From: DATKMK01 sp035541895
Lineage (GTDB): Bacteria; Desulfobacterota; Binatia; HRBIN30; JACQVA1
Direction: 5' to 3'
NCBI GenBank assembly: GCA_035541895.1
Contig: DATKMK010000059.1
Coordinates: 1-26,337 of the forward strand
Length of the DNA stretch: 26,337 nt
A program made the translations under genes and the position numbers. This document shows positions 7,673 to 15,756 of the stretch, one piece after another (position 1 is the first letter of the stretch; every line of letters begins with the position of its first letter). The notes under the pieces were generated by a model that was not told the origin of the DNA, did no database searches, and saw nothing but the letters and a program-made list of their open reading frames with translations.

Positions 7673-7754
7673 CGTTGTTCCACAACGCGAGAACGGCCAA
7701 CAACATGAGCGCGTACAGCAGCACCGTGATGCTGCGTTTCACCAAGATCCACAC
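7641..7754 (-). CDS. DltX-like membrane micropeptide ending FIYVAF, module 2
   Basis: 37 residues, with a basic residue near the N-terminus (KR at 6-7), one hydrophobic helix (about 9-24), then WNNDAPKFIYVAF and TAG. It has the same layout as the copy at 5014-5127: GTG start at 7754 with GGAGG ten bases upstream, a second possible GTG at 7742 overlapping the MBOAT stop as GTGA, and a 32-base overlap with the SGNH start. Eight residues differ from copy 1, all before the final motif apart from His/Lys next to FIYVAF. The helix would place the C-terminal tyrosine on the outer face of the membrane beside the MBOAT exit and the SGNH partner. Function is inferred from DltX; the gene call itself rests on the paired conservation. 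Confidence 0.75.
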   Translation of the reverse strand: MWILVKRSITVLLYALMLLAVLALWNNDAPKFIYVAF

Positions 7755-8929
7755 GACCGCAACGCCTCCGAGGTCATTTTGAATACCGTGGTGATCGGGT
7801 AGAAGAAAAGCAACCATCCGTAGGTTACATAGGTGTAACAGACCGCCCACCCGAGCAATCGGTGCCGCCAACCATCGCTGAACAGGCCGGGTCGAACGCG
7901 CTGTATCCCGGCCTCAATGGTCAGGCCCATCCCATGGTAGACGCCCCACAACGCAAAGTTCCACGCGGCACCGTGCCAGAGGCCGCACAAGAGCATCGCC
8001 GCAAGCAGGTTGAACGCCCGGTGGGCGCGGTTGCCGCCGAGGGGAATGTAGATGTAGTCGCGAATCCACGAACTCAGACTGATGTGCCAGCGCCGCCAGA
8101 ACTCTTGCAGCGTGGTGGAGAAGTAAGGCCGGTTGAAATTCTCCGGGACCCGCATGCCGACGAGCTGCGCCAAGCCGATCGCGATATCGGAGTAGCCGGC
8201 GAAGTCGTAGTAGATGCGGAATCCCTGGAGCACGGCGAGGGTCGCCACGAGCGGGGCGTTGAAGTGCGGCGCCGCCTCGAAGACCTTGACGTACTCCACC
8301 AACAGATCGGCGATGCAGACCTTCTTGAATAGCCCGAGGATGACACGTTGCGCGGCCGCCGTTACTTCGGTGAGGTCGGGTGTTCGCGGCGCCTGCAACT
8401 GCGGAACAAAGTCCGGGTAGCGCTTGATCGGGCCGCACGCCAAGGTCGGAAAGAATCCCGCGAACACGGCGAAGTGGACCGGGTTGCGAATCGGCTCGCG
8501 GCGATTCACGCGCACTTCGTACAAGTAGTGGATGAACTCGAAAGTGAAAAACGAGATTCCCAACGGCGCCGCCGGGGAATGCCACGTCCGCATCCAAGCC
8601 GGCGCACCGAGCCGGCTCATGTTCAAGGCGATGGCCAAATTGCCGAGAAAGAAACCGGCGTACTTGTAGAACGCCAGCGCACCCACCAGACTGGTGCATC
8701 CCAGGACAAACGCCCAGCGGGTCCGGCTGGCGGCGATGCCGAGTCCGGCGAAGTACGTCAACGCCCCGAGCAGCAGAACCGACGTGAGGCCGGTGAGCCC
8801 GGCGAAGTGGTAAAAGAATACGATACTGGCAATCAACAGCCAGTGACCTCGGAGCCGGATCGGGCACAGCCAGTAAAGCGGTGTGGCGGCCGCGGCGAAG
8901 ATCCAGAACCAGGACTCCAGAAAGAGCAT
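7739..8929 (-). CDS. MBOAT O-acyltransferase, module 2
   Basis: 396 residues, AlgI/DltB-type membrane-bound O-acyltransferase. It carries FFTFEFIHYLYEV, FFPTLACGPIKR, DFAGYSDIAIG, EFWRRWHISLSSWIRDY and CGLWHGAAWNF with the catalytic histidine, and about ten hydrophobic segments. It is the first gene of the leftward acylation array, so a promoter should lie in the 184 bases to its right, opposite the epimerase gene. The N-terminal third and the loop around 70-120 are the most diverged from the first copy, while the catalytic half is almost unchanged. This fits duplication followed by change in partner or acceptor recognition. The start is ATG 8929. Substrate unknown; acetylation of a surface glycan is the likeliest role. 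Confidence 0.93.
   Translation of the reverse strand: MLFLESWFWIFAAAATPLYWLCPIRLRGHWLLIASIVFFYHFAGLTGLTSVLLLGALTYFAGLGIAASRTRWAFVLGCTSLVGALAFYKYAGFFLGNLAIALNMSRLGAPAWMRTWHSPAAPLGISFFTFEFIHYLYEVRVNRREPIRNPVHFAVFAGFFPTLACGPIKRYPDFVPQLQAPRTPDLTEVTAAAQRVILGLFKKVCIADLLVEYVKVFEAAPHFNAPLVATLAVLQGFRIYYDFAGYSDIAIGLAQLVGMRVPENFNRPYFSTTLQEFWRRWHISLSSWIRDYIYIPLGGNRAHRAFNLLAAMLLCGLWHGAAWNFALWGVYHGMGLTIEAGIQRVRPGLFSDGWRHRLLGWAVCYTYVTYGWLLFFYPITTVFKMTSEALRSCGSW
7765..7769 (-). promoter_or_regulatory. Ribosome binding site for micropeptide 2
   Basis: GGAGG on the minus strand within the 3' end of the MBOAT gene, ten bases before GTG 7754. It is the positional match of the site at 5138-5144 in the first module. 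Confidence 0.5.
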
Positions 8930-9062
8930 GAGTTCAGGCCGAAGGCGGGCAGCTTCCCGGCGTTCTTCCAGCCGGACGCCACCCGATCACAACCGGCGCG
9001 CGTCTCGGTACTATGCGCGATCAGTCGAAAGCAAGCTAATGTTGGGCCGGTGCCGCAAGATC

Positions 9063-9092
9063 TTGCGAAATCGGAACCTGCCGTGTTATCCG
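9063..9092 (+). promoter_or_regulatory. Weak candidate sigma70 promoter for the epimerase block
   Basis: TTGCGA (9063-9068), an 18-base spacer and TATCCG (9087-9092), 21 bases before the ATG at 9114, in the divergent gap 8930-9113. The match is partial, and nothing comparable was found for the leftward MBOAT gene. Confidence 0.2.
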
Positions 9093-9113
9093 AACAGGAC
9101 ATTGAGCGGACGA

Positions 9114-10145
9114 ATGAAGGTATTGGTGACGGGATCGAGCGGGTTGATCGGCTCGGAGGCGGTGTTGTGGTTCGACGGACAGGGCCACCGCGTTCTGGGC
9201 GTCGACAACAACATGCGCGCCGATTTCTTCGGACCCAAGGGCGACACCTCGTGGCGCTTGGCCCGCCTGCGCGAGAGCACGCGCCGCTTCGATCACAGCG
9301 CCGCGGATATTCGCGATCGCGCCGCCATGTTTCGGCTGTGGGAGGATTTCCGTCCCGACCTCATCATCCACTGCGCCGCGCAGCCGAGCCATGACCTCGC
9401 TGCGACCCGGCCGCTCGACGACTTCGACGTCAACGCGGTGGGCACCGTCAATTTGCTCGAAGCCACGCGCCGCTTCACCCCCGAAGCCGTCTTCATCCTG
9501 ATGAGCACCAACAAGGTGTACGGCGACGCGCCGAACTACTTGCCCCTGGTCGAGCAGGACACGCGCTACGATTACGCCGATCCGAACGACTACAACGGGA
9601 TCAAGGAGACGTTGTCGATCGATCAGTGCTTGCATAGCGTCTTCGGCGCCAGCAAGGTGGCGGCGGACGTGATGGCGCAAGAGTACGGCCGCTACTTCGG
9701 CCTGCGCACCGGCGTGTTTCGCGGCGGATGTCTGACCGGGCCGAGTCACTCGGGCGTCGAACTGCACGGGTTTCTCAATTACCTGGTCAAAGTCGCCAAG
9801 GCGGGCGAGTGCTACACGATCTTCGGCTACAAGGGCAAGCAGGTGCGGGATCAGATCCACAGCTACGATGTGATCCAGGCATTGTGGGCGTTTGCGCAGA
9901 ATCCGAAGCCGGGGGAGGTCTACAATCTCGGCGGCGGCCGCGCCAACAATGCCAGCGTGATGGAGTGCGTCACCAAGCTCGAAGCGCTGACGGGTCGAAA
10001 ACTGCAGACCCAGTACGTCGAGCAGAACCGCAAGGGTGATCACATTTGCTACATTTCGGACCTGACGAAATTTCAGGCCCACTATCCGCACTGGCGCCTG
10101 ACCTATTCCTTGGATCAAATTCTGGAGGAGCTGGTCGCGGCTTGA
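9114..10145 (+). CDS. NAD-dependent sugar epimerase, CDP-paratose 2-epimerase-like, with Phe at the Tyr position
   Basis: 343 residues, extended short-chain dehydrogenase/reductase acting in the cytoplasm on a nucleotide sugar. The Rossmann motif TGSSGLIG is at 7-13 and the acidic VDNN at 30-33. STNKVYGDAPN (131-141) resembles CDP-paratose/tyvelose epimerases. The active-site segment reads VFGASK (176-181), with Lys181 present but Phe177 where YxxxK has tyrosine. The later GYKGKQVRDQIHSYDV and YNLGGGRANN blocks are typical of this subgroup. I chose ATG 9114 because the Rossmann fold starts there, although the frame is open upstream. It is the first of three plus-strand genes and is followed by a polyprenol-type glycosyltransferase. 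Whether it is catalytically active, or binds sugar without classic Tyr chemistry, is unclear. Confidence 0.88.
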   Translation: MKVLVTGSSGLIGSEAVLWFDGQGHRVLGVDNNMRADFFGPKGDTSWRLARLRESTRRFDHSAADIRDRAAMFRLWEDFRPDLIIHCAAQPSHDLAATRPLDDFDVNAVGTVNLLEATRRFTPEAVFILMSTNKVYGDAPNYLPLVEQDTRYDYADPNDYNGIKETLSIDQCLHSVFGASKVAADVMAQEYGRYFGLRTGVFRGGCLTGPSHSGVELHGFLNYLVKVAKAGECYTIFGYKGKQVRDQIHSYDVIQALWAFAQNPKPGEVYNLGGGRANNASVMECVTKLEALTGRKLQTQYVEQNRKGDHICYISDLTKFQAHYPHWRLTYSLDQILEELVAA

Positions 10146-10203
10146 TGCTGGGATTTTCGACGGAGCGCTGGCGAGGTGCGGCCCGCGTGAGCGACGGCAC
10201 GTG

Positions 10204-11025
10204 ATGAAGCTGTCGGTCCTCATTCCTGCCTACAACGAGGAGAACAATCTGCCGGAGACGCTCGACGGCATTCTCGCGGTGCTGCGCCGCGAAGCGATTC
10301 CGTTCGAAATCGTCATCGTCAACGATAACAGTCACGACAACACCCGCGCCATCGTCATGGAGCGTTTCTCGCGTGATCCCGAGCTGGTGTTGGTCAACAA
10401 CACGCCGCCCGGCGGCATCGGCCGTGCCATTCGCGCGGGCTTGCGCCACTTCTCGGGCGACGCCGTGGCGATCGTGATGGCCGATCGCTCAGACTCTCCG
10501 GAAGATCTCGTGCGCTGCTACCGCAAGATGCTGGAGGGCTACGACTGCGTTTTCGGCTCGCGATTCCGTCCCGGCAGCCACGTGACCGCGTACCCGTTCG
10601 TCAAGTTGGCGATCAACCGTGCGGTGAACCGGATGTTGCAGGTGTTGTTTCTCACGCCGTGCAACGACCTGACGAACGCGTTCAAACTCTATCGGCGCTC
10701 CGCCATCGAAGGCATCGGACCGCTGCAGGCGTGTCACTTCAACATTACGATCGAGCTGTCGCTTTCGTGTGTGATTCGCGGTTACCGCATCGCCGAGCTG
10801 CCGATCGACTGGTGCGGACGCACCTGGGGCGTGTCCAACCTGAAGTTACGAGAAATGGGGCGCCGCTACCTCGCCACGCTGCTCAAGATCTGGTTCGAGC
10901 GCATGTTGATCTCGGACGATATCAGGGCGGAAACCGCCAAGGGTCGCAGCGCGGGACAGATCGGGGAGACGGTGGCGCGCTCCCTGTCGGTTGGTTCGGA
11001 CGCCGAACAAGCGCACCCGCAATGA
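10204..11025 (+). CDS. Family 2 glycosyltransferase, polyprenol-phosphate mannosyl/glucosyltransferase-like
   Basis: 273 residues with the dolichol/polyprenol-phosphate sugar synthase pattern: LSVLIPAYNEENNL (3-16), VIVNDNSHDNT (37-47), GGIGRAIRAGL (70-80), and the metal-binding VMADRSDSPED (91-101) with Asp94 and Asp97. TNAFKLYRR follows in the acceptor region. No C-terminal transmembrane pair is evident, so it is of the soluble/peripheral type. It would transfer a sugar from a nucleotide donor to undecaprenyl phosphate or to a lipid-linked intermediate. Starts GTG 10201 and ATG 10204 are adjacent; ATG is preferred. It lies 58 bases after one sugar epimerase and 43 before another, and is probably co-transcribed with both. 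Confidence 0.9.
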   Translation: MKLSVLIPAYNEENNLPETLDGILAVLRREAIPFEIVIVNDNSHDNTRAIVMERFSRDPELVLVNNTPPGGIGRAIRAGLRHFSGDAVAIVMADRSDSPEDLVRCYRKMLEGYDCVFGSRFRPGSHVTAYPFVKLAINRAVNRMLQVLFLTPCNDLTNAFKLYRRSAIEGIGPLQACHFNITIELSLSCVIRGYRIAELPIDWCGRTWGVSNLKLREMGRRYLATLLKIWFERMLISDDIRAETAKGRSAGQIGETVARSLSVGSDAEQAHPQ

Positions 11026-11068
11026 TGACGCCCCTCGCTTCCGATCGCGCCCTCGCCGTGCAGCTCTC

Positions 11069-12142
11069 ATGACACCGAAGACGATTTTGGTTACCGGCGG
11101 CGCGGGTTTTGTCGGATCAAATCTCGCGCTGCACTTGAAGCGTCAGGACCCGGCTTTGCGTGTGGTGGCGTTCGACAACCTGCGCCGGCGAGGCTCCGAA
11201 CTGAATCTCCAACGACTCAAAGACGCCGCCGTCGAGTTCATTCACGGAGATATTCGCGAGCCCGAAGACCTCGACGGGCTACCGGCAGCCGACGTGTTGC
11301 TCGAATGCTCGGCGGAGCCGTCGGTTCTCGCAGGCGTCGGTGCGTCGCCGGCCTACCTGCTGAACACCAACCTGGTTGGCACGCTGCATCTGCTCGAATA
11401 TTGTCGCCGACAGCGGGCGCGGATGGTCTTTCTGTCCACCAGCCGCGTTTATCCAATCGCCGCGCTCTGCGGGCTGCGACTGGACGAGGCGCCGACGCGA
11501 TTCGAATTGGCGGCGCAGCAGGACGTGCCGGGGGTCAGCGCGGCGGGGTTCAGCGAGGGGTTCCCGCTCGAAGGGGCGCGTTCGCTGTACGGCGCGACCA
11601 AACTGGCGTCGGAGCTGTTCATCACCGAATACGCCGACGCCTATGGCCTCGAAACGGTCGTGAATCGCTGCGGCGTCATCGCCGGCCCGTGGCAGATGGG
11701 CAAGGTCGACCAAGGCTTCGTGGTGTTGTGGCTCGCGCGCCACGTGTTCGGCGGCGCGCTCAGTTACATCGGCTTCAACGGGAGCGGCAAACAAGTGCGC
11801 GACGTGCTGCACATCGACGATCTGTGCGATCTGGTCACCCGGCAGTTGGCCGACTTCGATCGCGTACGCGGTCAACTCTTCAACGTCGGCGGTGGGCGCG
11901 CGATTTCGGTTTCGTTGCGCGAGCTCACCGAGCTGGCGCAACGAGTGACCGGCAAGACGATTCCGATCACACCAGTCAGCGAGATGCGACCCTTCGACAT
12001 TCCTCTGTACCTCTCCGACAGCACGAAGCTGCAACGCGCACTCGGATGGAAGCCGAGTCGCGGCATCGAGCGGCTGGTCGACGATACCTACGCGTGGCTC
12101 CGCGATCACGCGGGCCAATTGGCACCGATCCTCGGCGCGTGA
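11069..12142 (+). CDS. NAD-dependent nucleotide-sugar epimerase/dehydratase
   Basis: 357 residues, extended SDR. Features are TILVTGGAGFVGSN (5-18), FDNL (35-38), STSRVYPI (123-130) and the intact catalytic SLYGATK with Tyr174 and Lys178. GSGKQVRDVLHIDD and FNVGGGRAISVS are in the C-terminal half, which is close to the CDP-paratose 2-epimerase branch. It acts in the cytoplasm on a nucleotide sugar for the polysaccharide. I chose ATG 11069, directly before the Rossmann strand; the longer open frame from 10991 overlaps the glycosyltransferase and has no homology-like content. Together with the protein at 9114-10145 it forms two related SDRs around one glycosyltransferase. A strong hairpin follows the stop. 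Confidence 0.9.
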   Translation: MTPKTILVTGGAGFVGSNLALHLKRQDPALRVVAFDNLRRRGSELNLQRLKDAAVEFIHGDIREPEDLDGLPAADVLLECSAEPSVLAGVGASPAYLLNTNLVGTLHLLEYCRRQRARMVFLSTSRVYPIAALCGLRLDEAPTRFELAAQQDVPGVSAAGFSEGFPLEGARSLYGATKLASELFITEYADAYGLETVVNRCGVIAGPWQMGKVDQGFVVLWLARHVFGGALSYIGFNGSGKQVRDVLHIDDLCDLVTRQLADFDRVRGQLFNVGGGRAISVSLRELTELAQRVTGKTIPITPVSEMRPFDIPLYLSDSTKLQRALGWKPSRGIERLVDDTYAWLRDHAGQLAPILGA

Positions 12143-12166
12143 CGAACGGTCGCAGCGGCCGTTCGT
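12142..12166. terminator. Palindromic hairpin between converging genes
   Basis: ACGAACGG (12142-12149) pairs with CCGTTCGT (12159-12166), and the inside continues as T-G, CGC/GCG around a central A, a nearly perfect 25-base palindrome. It fills the 26-base space between the stop codons of the epimerase (+) and the GT-C-like gene (-), so a bidirectional terminator is likely, although no T-run follows. Confidence 0.5.
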
Positions 12167-12168
12167 GG

Positions 12169-13767
12169 CTAGGGCGAAGTCTTTGGGAGGTCTTGCGGGC
12201 CGATCAGCAGCGTCGCGACGCGGCTCCGCGGCCGCCGGCGGGCGGCCGCGAGTGCGGCCGGGTTGGGTTCAACGAAGTACACCGAATGACCGTCGACGAC
12301 GTTGGTTGGATAGGTCAACATGAAGATCCCCGCGCAACCTGGAAATTCAAAGTTGGGATCCCAATCGATGGCGGGAAACGGTTCATTGATGAGAAAGACC
12401 GGTTGACCGCTGGGCCTGCGCGCGATGATCGCCGCGATTCGTTGTTGCACGGCTTGAACATCGCGCCGTGCCTGATCGTGGTGACTCAATGGCGGGGCCA
12501 CGGTTAGGTACAGCGCGACCATCGACGCCAGCCAACCGGACAAGGCCGCGCGCCGTAGCCAAGGTCGCAGCGCCACCGCCGTGCCGAGTTCGCTCAACAG
12601 AAGGCAGAACACGACGGCGATCACCGCGGTTCCGACGTAATGATAGCGCGGCGTCGAGGCTTCCCATTCAATCGAGGCATTGATGATCTCGTAGAACGGA
12701 CCGCGCCCGGCTGCGATGATTCCGTAGGTCGCGACCGCGCTCGCGACGAAGACCAAAAGCCGGCGCTTCACGGCGCGAGCCGATCGAACCAGCACAACGA
12801 GTACGCCGCCGGCGCATACGGCGGTAACCACATGGTCTTGAAGGCCGAGCGTGCGCAGCGTTCGCCAGCCGTCCGCTCCCAATCGGATGCCCGTCCCGAA
12901 ACCGTAGGGGATCGCCACGCTGCCCGTACCGAAGACCAGCAGTGTGCCGAACATTGCAGTGACGGCGTGCCAGTGACTGAGGTGCTGCACCAGCGCCGGT
13001 GCCCCTGCCGAACTTCCAGTCAGTCGTTGGTACAAGGCGGTGAACCCAGCCAGCATCGCGGGTGCGACCACCACGAGCGGCGCAAACCATCGCGTGAGCC
13101 GCCTGCGCTCAGTTCCCGGTGGCAGCAGGACGAAAACGACGAGCGGGAACACCATGGCCAGAGCGATGCCGATGCCGAAGCAGGTGATGCCAGCGACCAG
13201 CAGCAGGTACCACCCGAGGATTCGACGGGACGAAATCGTTCGTCCCGCCGCGATCAAGCTGACGAGATCGGACATCACCCATAACCAGACGGTGCCCACC
13301 AGGAGATGACCGTGGAGCGAGTACCAGCCCAGCGAACCTTCGTTGACCGGGCAGACACCCCACAACGTGGCGCCGAAGCACGCGACCTCCGAGCTACCGG
13401 TGAGCCCGCGAATCAGCCGGAACAAGAAGGCGACGTTGACGAGATGGGTCGCCAAAACGCAGGCGAAGTAGGGTTGTGGATCAAGATCGAAGGCGTGATG
13501 GAGAAGATAGAAGATCGTGTTGCGAACCAGGTAAATGTGTCCACCATGAGGGGTGAGAACGAATTCACGCCAGCCAGTGTTGACGATCTGGTACAGGTGA
13601 AGGAAGTCATCTGCCCAAAAGTAGTTGCGCAGTACCGGGCTGTAGACGACCGCCGCGAATCCGACGGGAATCAGGGCGAGCCGAGCAGACGACGGCACCG
13701 GCGCCCAATAACAAACCCCACCCGCGCGAACAACCAGTTGCTGGGTGCGGATCTCTCCAGGTAGCAC
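12169..13767 (-). CDS. Polytopic membrane protein, GT-C glycosyltransferase-like
   Basis: 532 residues, with about ten hydrophobic segments filling residues 29-430 and a soluble C-terminal region of about 100 residues. After the first segment comes YFWADDF (near 49-55). A paired acidic motif in the first outer loop is characteristic of GT-C enzymes (GT39/GT83 types) that use polyprenol-phosphate sugars in the periplasm. I do not recognise a specific family. The start is uncertain: GTG 13767 opens the frame nine bases after the sulfatase-fold stop, but a GTG about 25 codons in, just before the first hydrophobic segment, is also plausible. It is probably co-transcribed with the upstream sulfatase-fold gene. 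It may glycosylate the polymer or lipid A, perhaps using lipid-sugar made by the polyprenol-type transferase at 10204-11025 (inference). Confidence 0.75.
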   Translation of the reverse strand: MLPGEIRTQQLVVRAGGVCYWAPVPSSARLALIPVGFAAVVYSPVLRNYFWADDFLHLYQIVNTGWREFVLTPHGGHIYLVRNTIFYLLHHAFDLDPQPYFACVLATHLVNVAFLFRLIRGLTGSSEVACFGATLWGVCPVNEGSLGWYSLHGHLLVGTVWLWVMSDLVSLIAAGRTISSRRILGWYLLLVAGITCFGIGIALAMVFPLVVFVLLPPGTERRRLTRWFAPLVVVAPAMLAGFTALYQRLTGSSAGAPALVQHLSHWHAVTAMFGTLLVFGTGSVAIPYGFGTGIRLGADGWRTLRTLGLQDHVVTAVCAGGVLVVLVRSARAVKRRLLVFVASAVATYGIIAAGRGPFYEIINASIEWEASTPRYHYVGTAVIAVVFCLLLSELGTAVALRPWLRRAALSGWLASMVALYLTVAPPLSHHDQARRDVQAVQQRIAAIIARRPSGQPVFLINEPFPAIDWDPNFEFPGCAGIFMLTYPTNVVDGHSVYFVEPNPAALAAARRRPRSRVATLLIGPQDLPKTSP

Positions 13768-13776
13768 GGGCAGGAA

Positions 13777-15756
13777 TCAGTTGACGTATCCGAGTGCTTT
13801 GAGCCGTTCGCTGGTTGCCGGGTCGATCGCGTGGCGACTGGCCGTTGCGACTCCGGATCGCGCGGCCCACTCGCCGCGCAGTGACTCCAGCGATTGGGCA
13901 AGCACGTCCGGTCGTGAGCCCGCGAGGTTCTGCCTCTCACCCGGATCGGCGGCGAGGTCGTAGAGTTCGTCGGGTTGCTCCCCGTTCGGGAACTCGATGA
14001 CCTTGAATCGATCGGTACGCAACGTCCGTTGATCCGGTCCGGATGCGACCGATCCGGCTATGACAGAAGCCAGGGGGGCTGGGCCGGAGGGTGCTGCAGA
14101 TGCGGAGAGCCAGGGGGCGAGACTGTTGCCGGCGTGGCCGGCGCGTGGCAACCGCAGCAGCTCCGCGACGGTGTCGAACAAGTCGACGTGACTGTTGAGG
14201 GCGTCGATCGCGCGATCAGTAGGCAATCCGCCGGCGGGGTGGATGACGAGCGGGACATGGATCAGTTCTTCGTAGAGAGCGTGGCCGTGTCCATAGCGAA
14301 CGGAGGTCTGGCGGTCGTCGGATGGGAACATCTCCCCGTGATCCGCAGTCAGAATGAACACGGTGCGGGCCCACCGCCCGTGCTCGTTGATCAACTGAAT
14401 CATCTGCGCCACCTCGTCGAGTGCATGACGGACGTTGTCGCGGTAGAGCCGTTCGAGCGGCGGCAGCCGCTCGCCCACCGGGTCGGGCGATAAGCCCACC
14501 TGCGGTTGCAGCGGCTCGTGCGGTTCCATCAAATGCAGCCAGAAAAACAGAGGTTGAGCGTTGCCGGCGAGGGCGCCGAGTCGATTGGCGAATTGCACCC
14601 GCACGTCTTGTGCGCGCAGCAGGACCGGCGAGTTCGGGGTGACTTTCAGCCATTGGAGCCATGCAACGAGCGGCAGCTTCCAGCGGCCGCCGTCAAGGAG
14701 ATCATAGCAGTCGAATCCGCGCCCGAGCCCGGTCGATGGAAGCAGGAAGACGTTCGCGAGGATGGCTTCGGTTCGGTATCCCTGCGTGGTGAGTTCTTCC
14801 GCAAGCGTGCGTGCGGAGTCGACGAGGGGACTGACTGAATCGCTGATTTCCGCGCCCGGGTATCGTTGGAGACCGTGTCCGGCGGGGTGGAGTCCGGTCA
14901 TGATCGATCCGACGGCGGGGAGGGTCCACGGTGCGGTGGCGATGGTGTGCGAGAACCATGCGGCACCGGGCACGGCGGCTGCAAAGCGCCGACCCTCCTC
15001 CGTTTCGTGCACCACCGCTCGGAACACGTCGTCACGCAGCGTGTCGATGATGACGAGCACGAGGTCCGGCTTGTCAGCCGGCTCGGTCGAAGTGGCGTGT
15101 GTGATATAGGCAATCCACGCAACCGAAGTGATGGCGATGACACCGAGCGCAAGTTGCAGCCGCACCCGCCGGCTCGCGCGCGTGGCCGCCGCAATGGTCG
15201 CAGCCGACAGTAGCAGCGCGGCATCGCGGGCGAGTGCTGCGGGGGCAAGCGGCGACGCTAGAGCCATCGCGCGATTGAAGGCGGTTCCAATCGCTATGGT
15301 TAACCCGCCGAGCGCCGCAGGCAGGCACTCGCTATCCCGACTGGCGGCTCGACGTAGCAGACTAATCCACACACCGTATGCGACCATCGCGGCCACACCG
15401 GCGCATGATCTGAGTAGCCCGGGGTACGCGGAACCATTGGTTGCCCGCGCAGCCGCTTCGTACACGGGAACCGCGTATAGCATCGCAACCACGGTGGCCG
15501 CTGTGGCCGCGAACGAACGGGTCGAGCGGCCGCGCACTCGATCAAAGACGGACAGCAATATGACGCCGCAGACTCCGACGAGTACGTGTCCCGCAGCATC
15601 GTTGGGAATGATCCGTATGCTCGGCCCAAGCAAGAGGCGCGCAATCAAAAGCGATAGGGTGTACGTGGCCAAGCCTGCAACGACGCCGGCGGAGCCGGCA
15701 ACAACCGCGTGGCTCCGCATGATTGTCGCGACCGGGGAAGTTGGCTGAGCGTTCAT
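13777..15756 (-). CDS. LtaS-like multi-span membrane sulfatase-fold enzyme with Thr nucleophile
   Basis: 659 residues. Residues 15-218 carry about six hydrophobic segments, followed by a periplasmic sulfatase-fold domain. Key residues are Asp238 in LVIIDTLRDD, Thr278 in APWTLP, the MEPHEPL block (410-416), Asp472-His473 in TADHGEMF, and His490 in YGHGHALYEE. Threonine in place of the formylglycine Cys/Ser, together with the multi-span N-terminus, recalls lipoteichoic acid synthase and phosphoethanolamine transferases. Transfer of a phospho-alcohol to glycan or lipid is therefore more likely than sulfate hydrolysis. The C-terminus includes DELYDLAADPGERQN, usual in sulfatases, and ends LGYVN, like the protein at 2066-3484. 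It is transcribed ahead of the GT-C-like gene with a nine-base gap. ATG 15756 is the first good start. Confidence 0.85.
   Translation of the reverse strand: MNAQPTSPVATIMRSHAVVAGSAGVVAGLATYTLSLLIARLLLGPSIRIIPNDAAGHVLVGVCGVILLSVFDRVRGRSTRSFAATAATVVAMLYAVPVYEAAARATNGSAYPGLLRSCAGVAAMVAYGVWISLLRRAASRDSECLPAALGGLTIAIGTAFNRAMALASPLAPAALARDAALLLSAATIAAATRASRRVRLQLALGVIAITSVAWIAYITHATSTEPADKPDLVLVIIDTLRDDVFRAVVHETEEGRRFAAAVPGAAWFSHTIATAPWTLPAVGSIMTGLHPAGHGLQRYPGAEISDSVSPLVDSARTLAEELTTQGYRTEAILANVFLLPSTGLGRGFDCYDLLDGGRWKLPLVAWLQWLKVTPNSPVLLRAQDVRVQFANRLGALAGNAQPLFFWLHLMEPHEPLQPQVGLSPDPVGERLPPLERLYRDNVRHALDEVAQMIQLINEHGRWARTVFILTADHGEMFPSDDRQTSVRYGHGHALYEELIHVPLVIHPAGGLPTDRAIDALNSHVDLFDTVAELLRLPRAGHAGNSLAPWLSASAAPSGPAPLASVIAGSVASGPDQRTLRTDRFKVIEFPNGEQPDELYDLAADPGERQNLAGSRPDVLAQSLESLRGEWAARSGVATASRHAIDPATSERLKALGYVN

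Larger units (their letters stand above)
3870..8929 (-). repeat. Tandem duplication of the MBOAT-micropeptide-SGNH module
   Basis: Two copies (6302 down to 3870 and 8929 down to 6476) in the same order and orientation, with identical overlap geometry at both internal gene junctions. Protein similarity is high across all three genes, but DNA differs at many third positions, so the duplication is old and both copies are maintained. Confidence 0.85.

Noticed and set aside
3870..8929. Sequencing error as explanation for the frame change between MBOAT and micropeptide
   Set aside because: Two diverged copies show exactly the same frame relation and overlaps, so a chance indel in each is unlikely.
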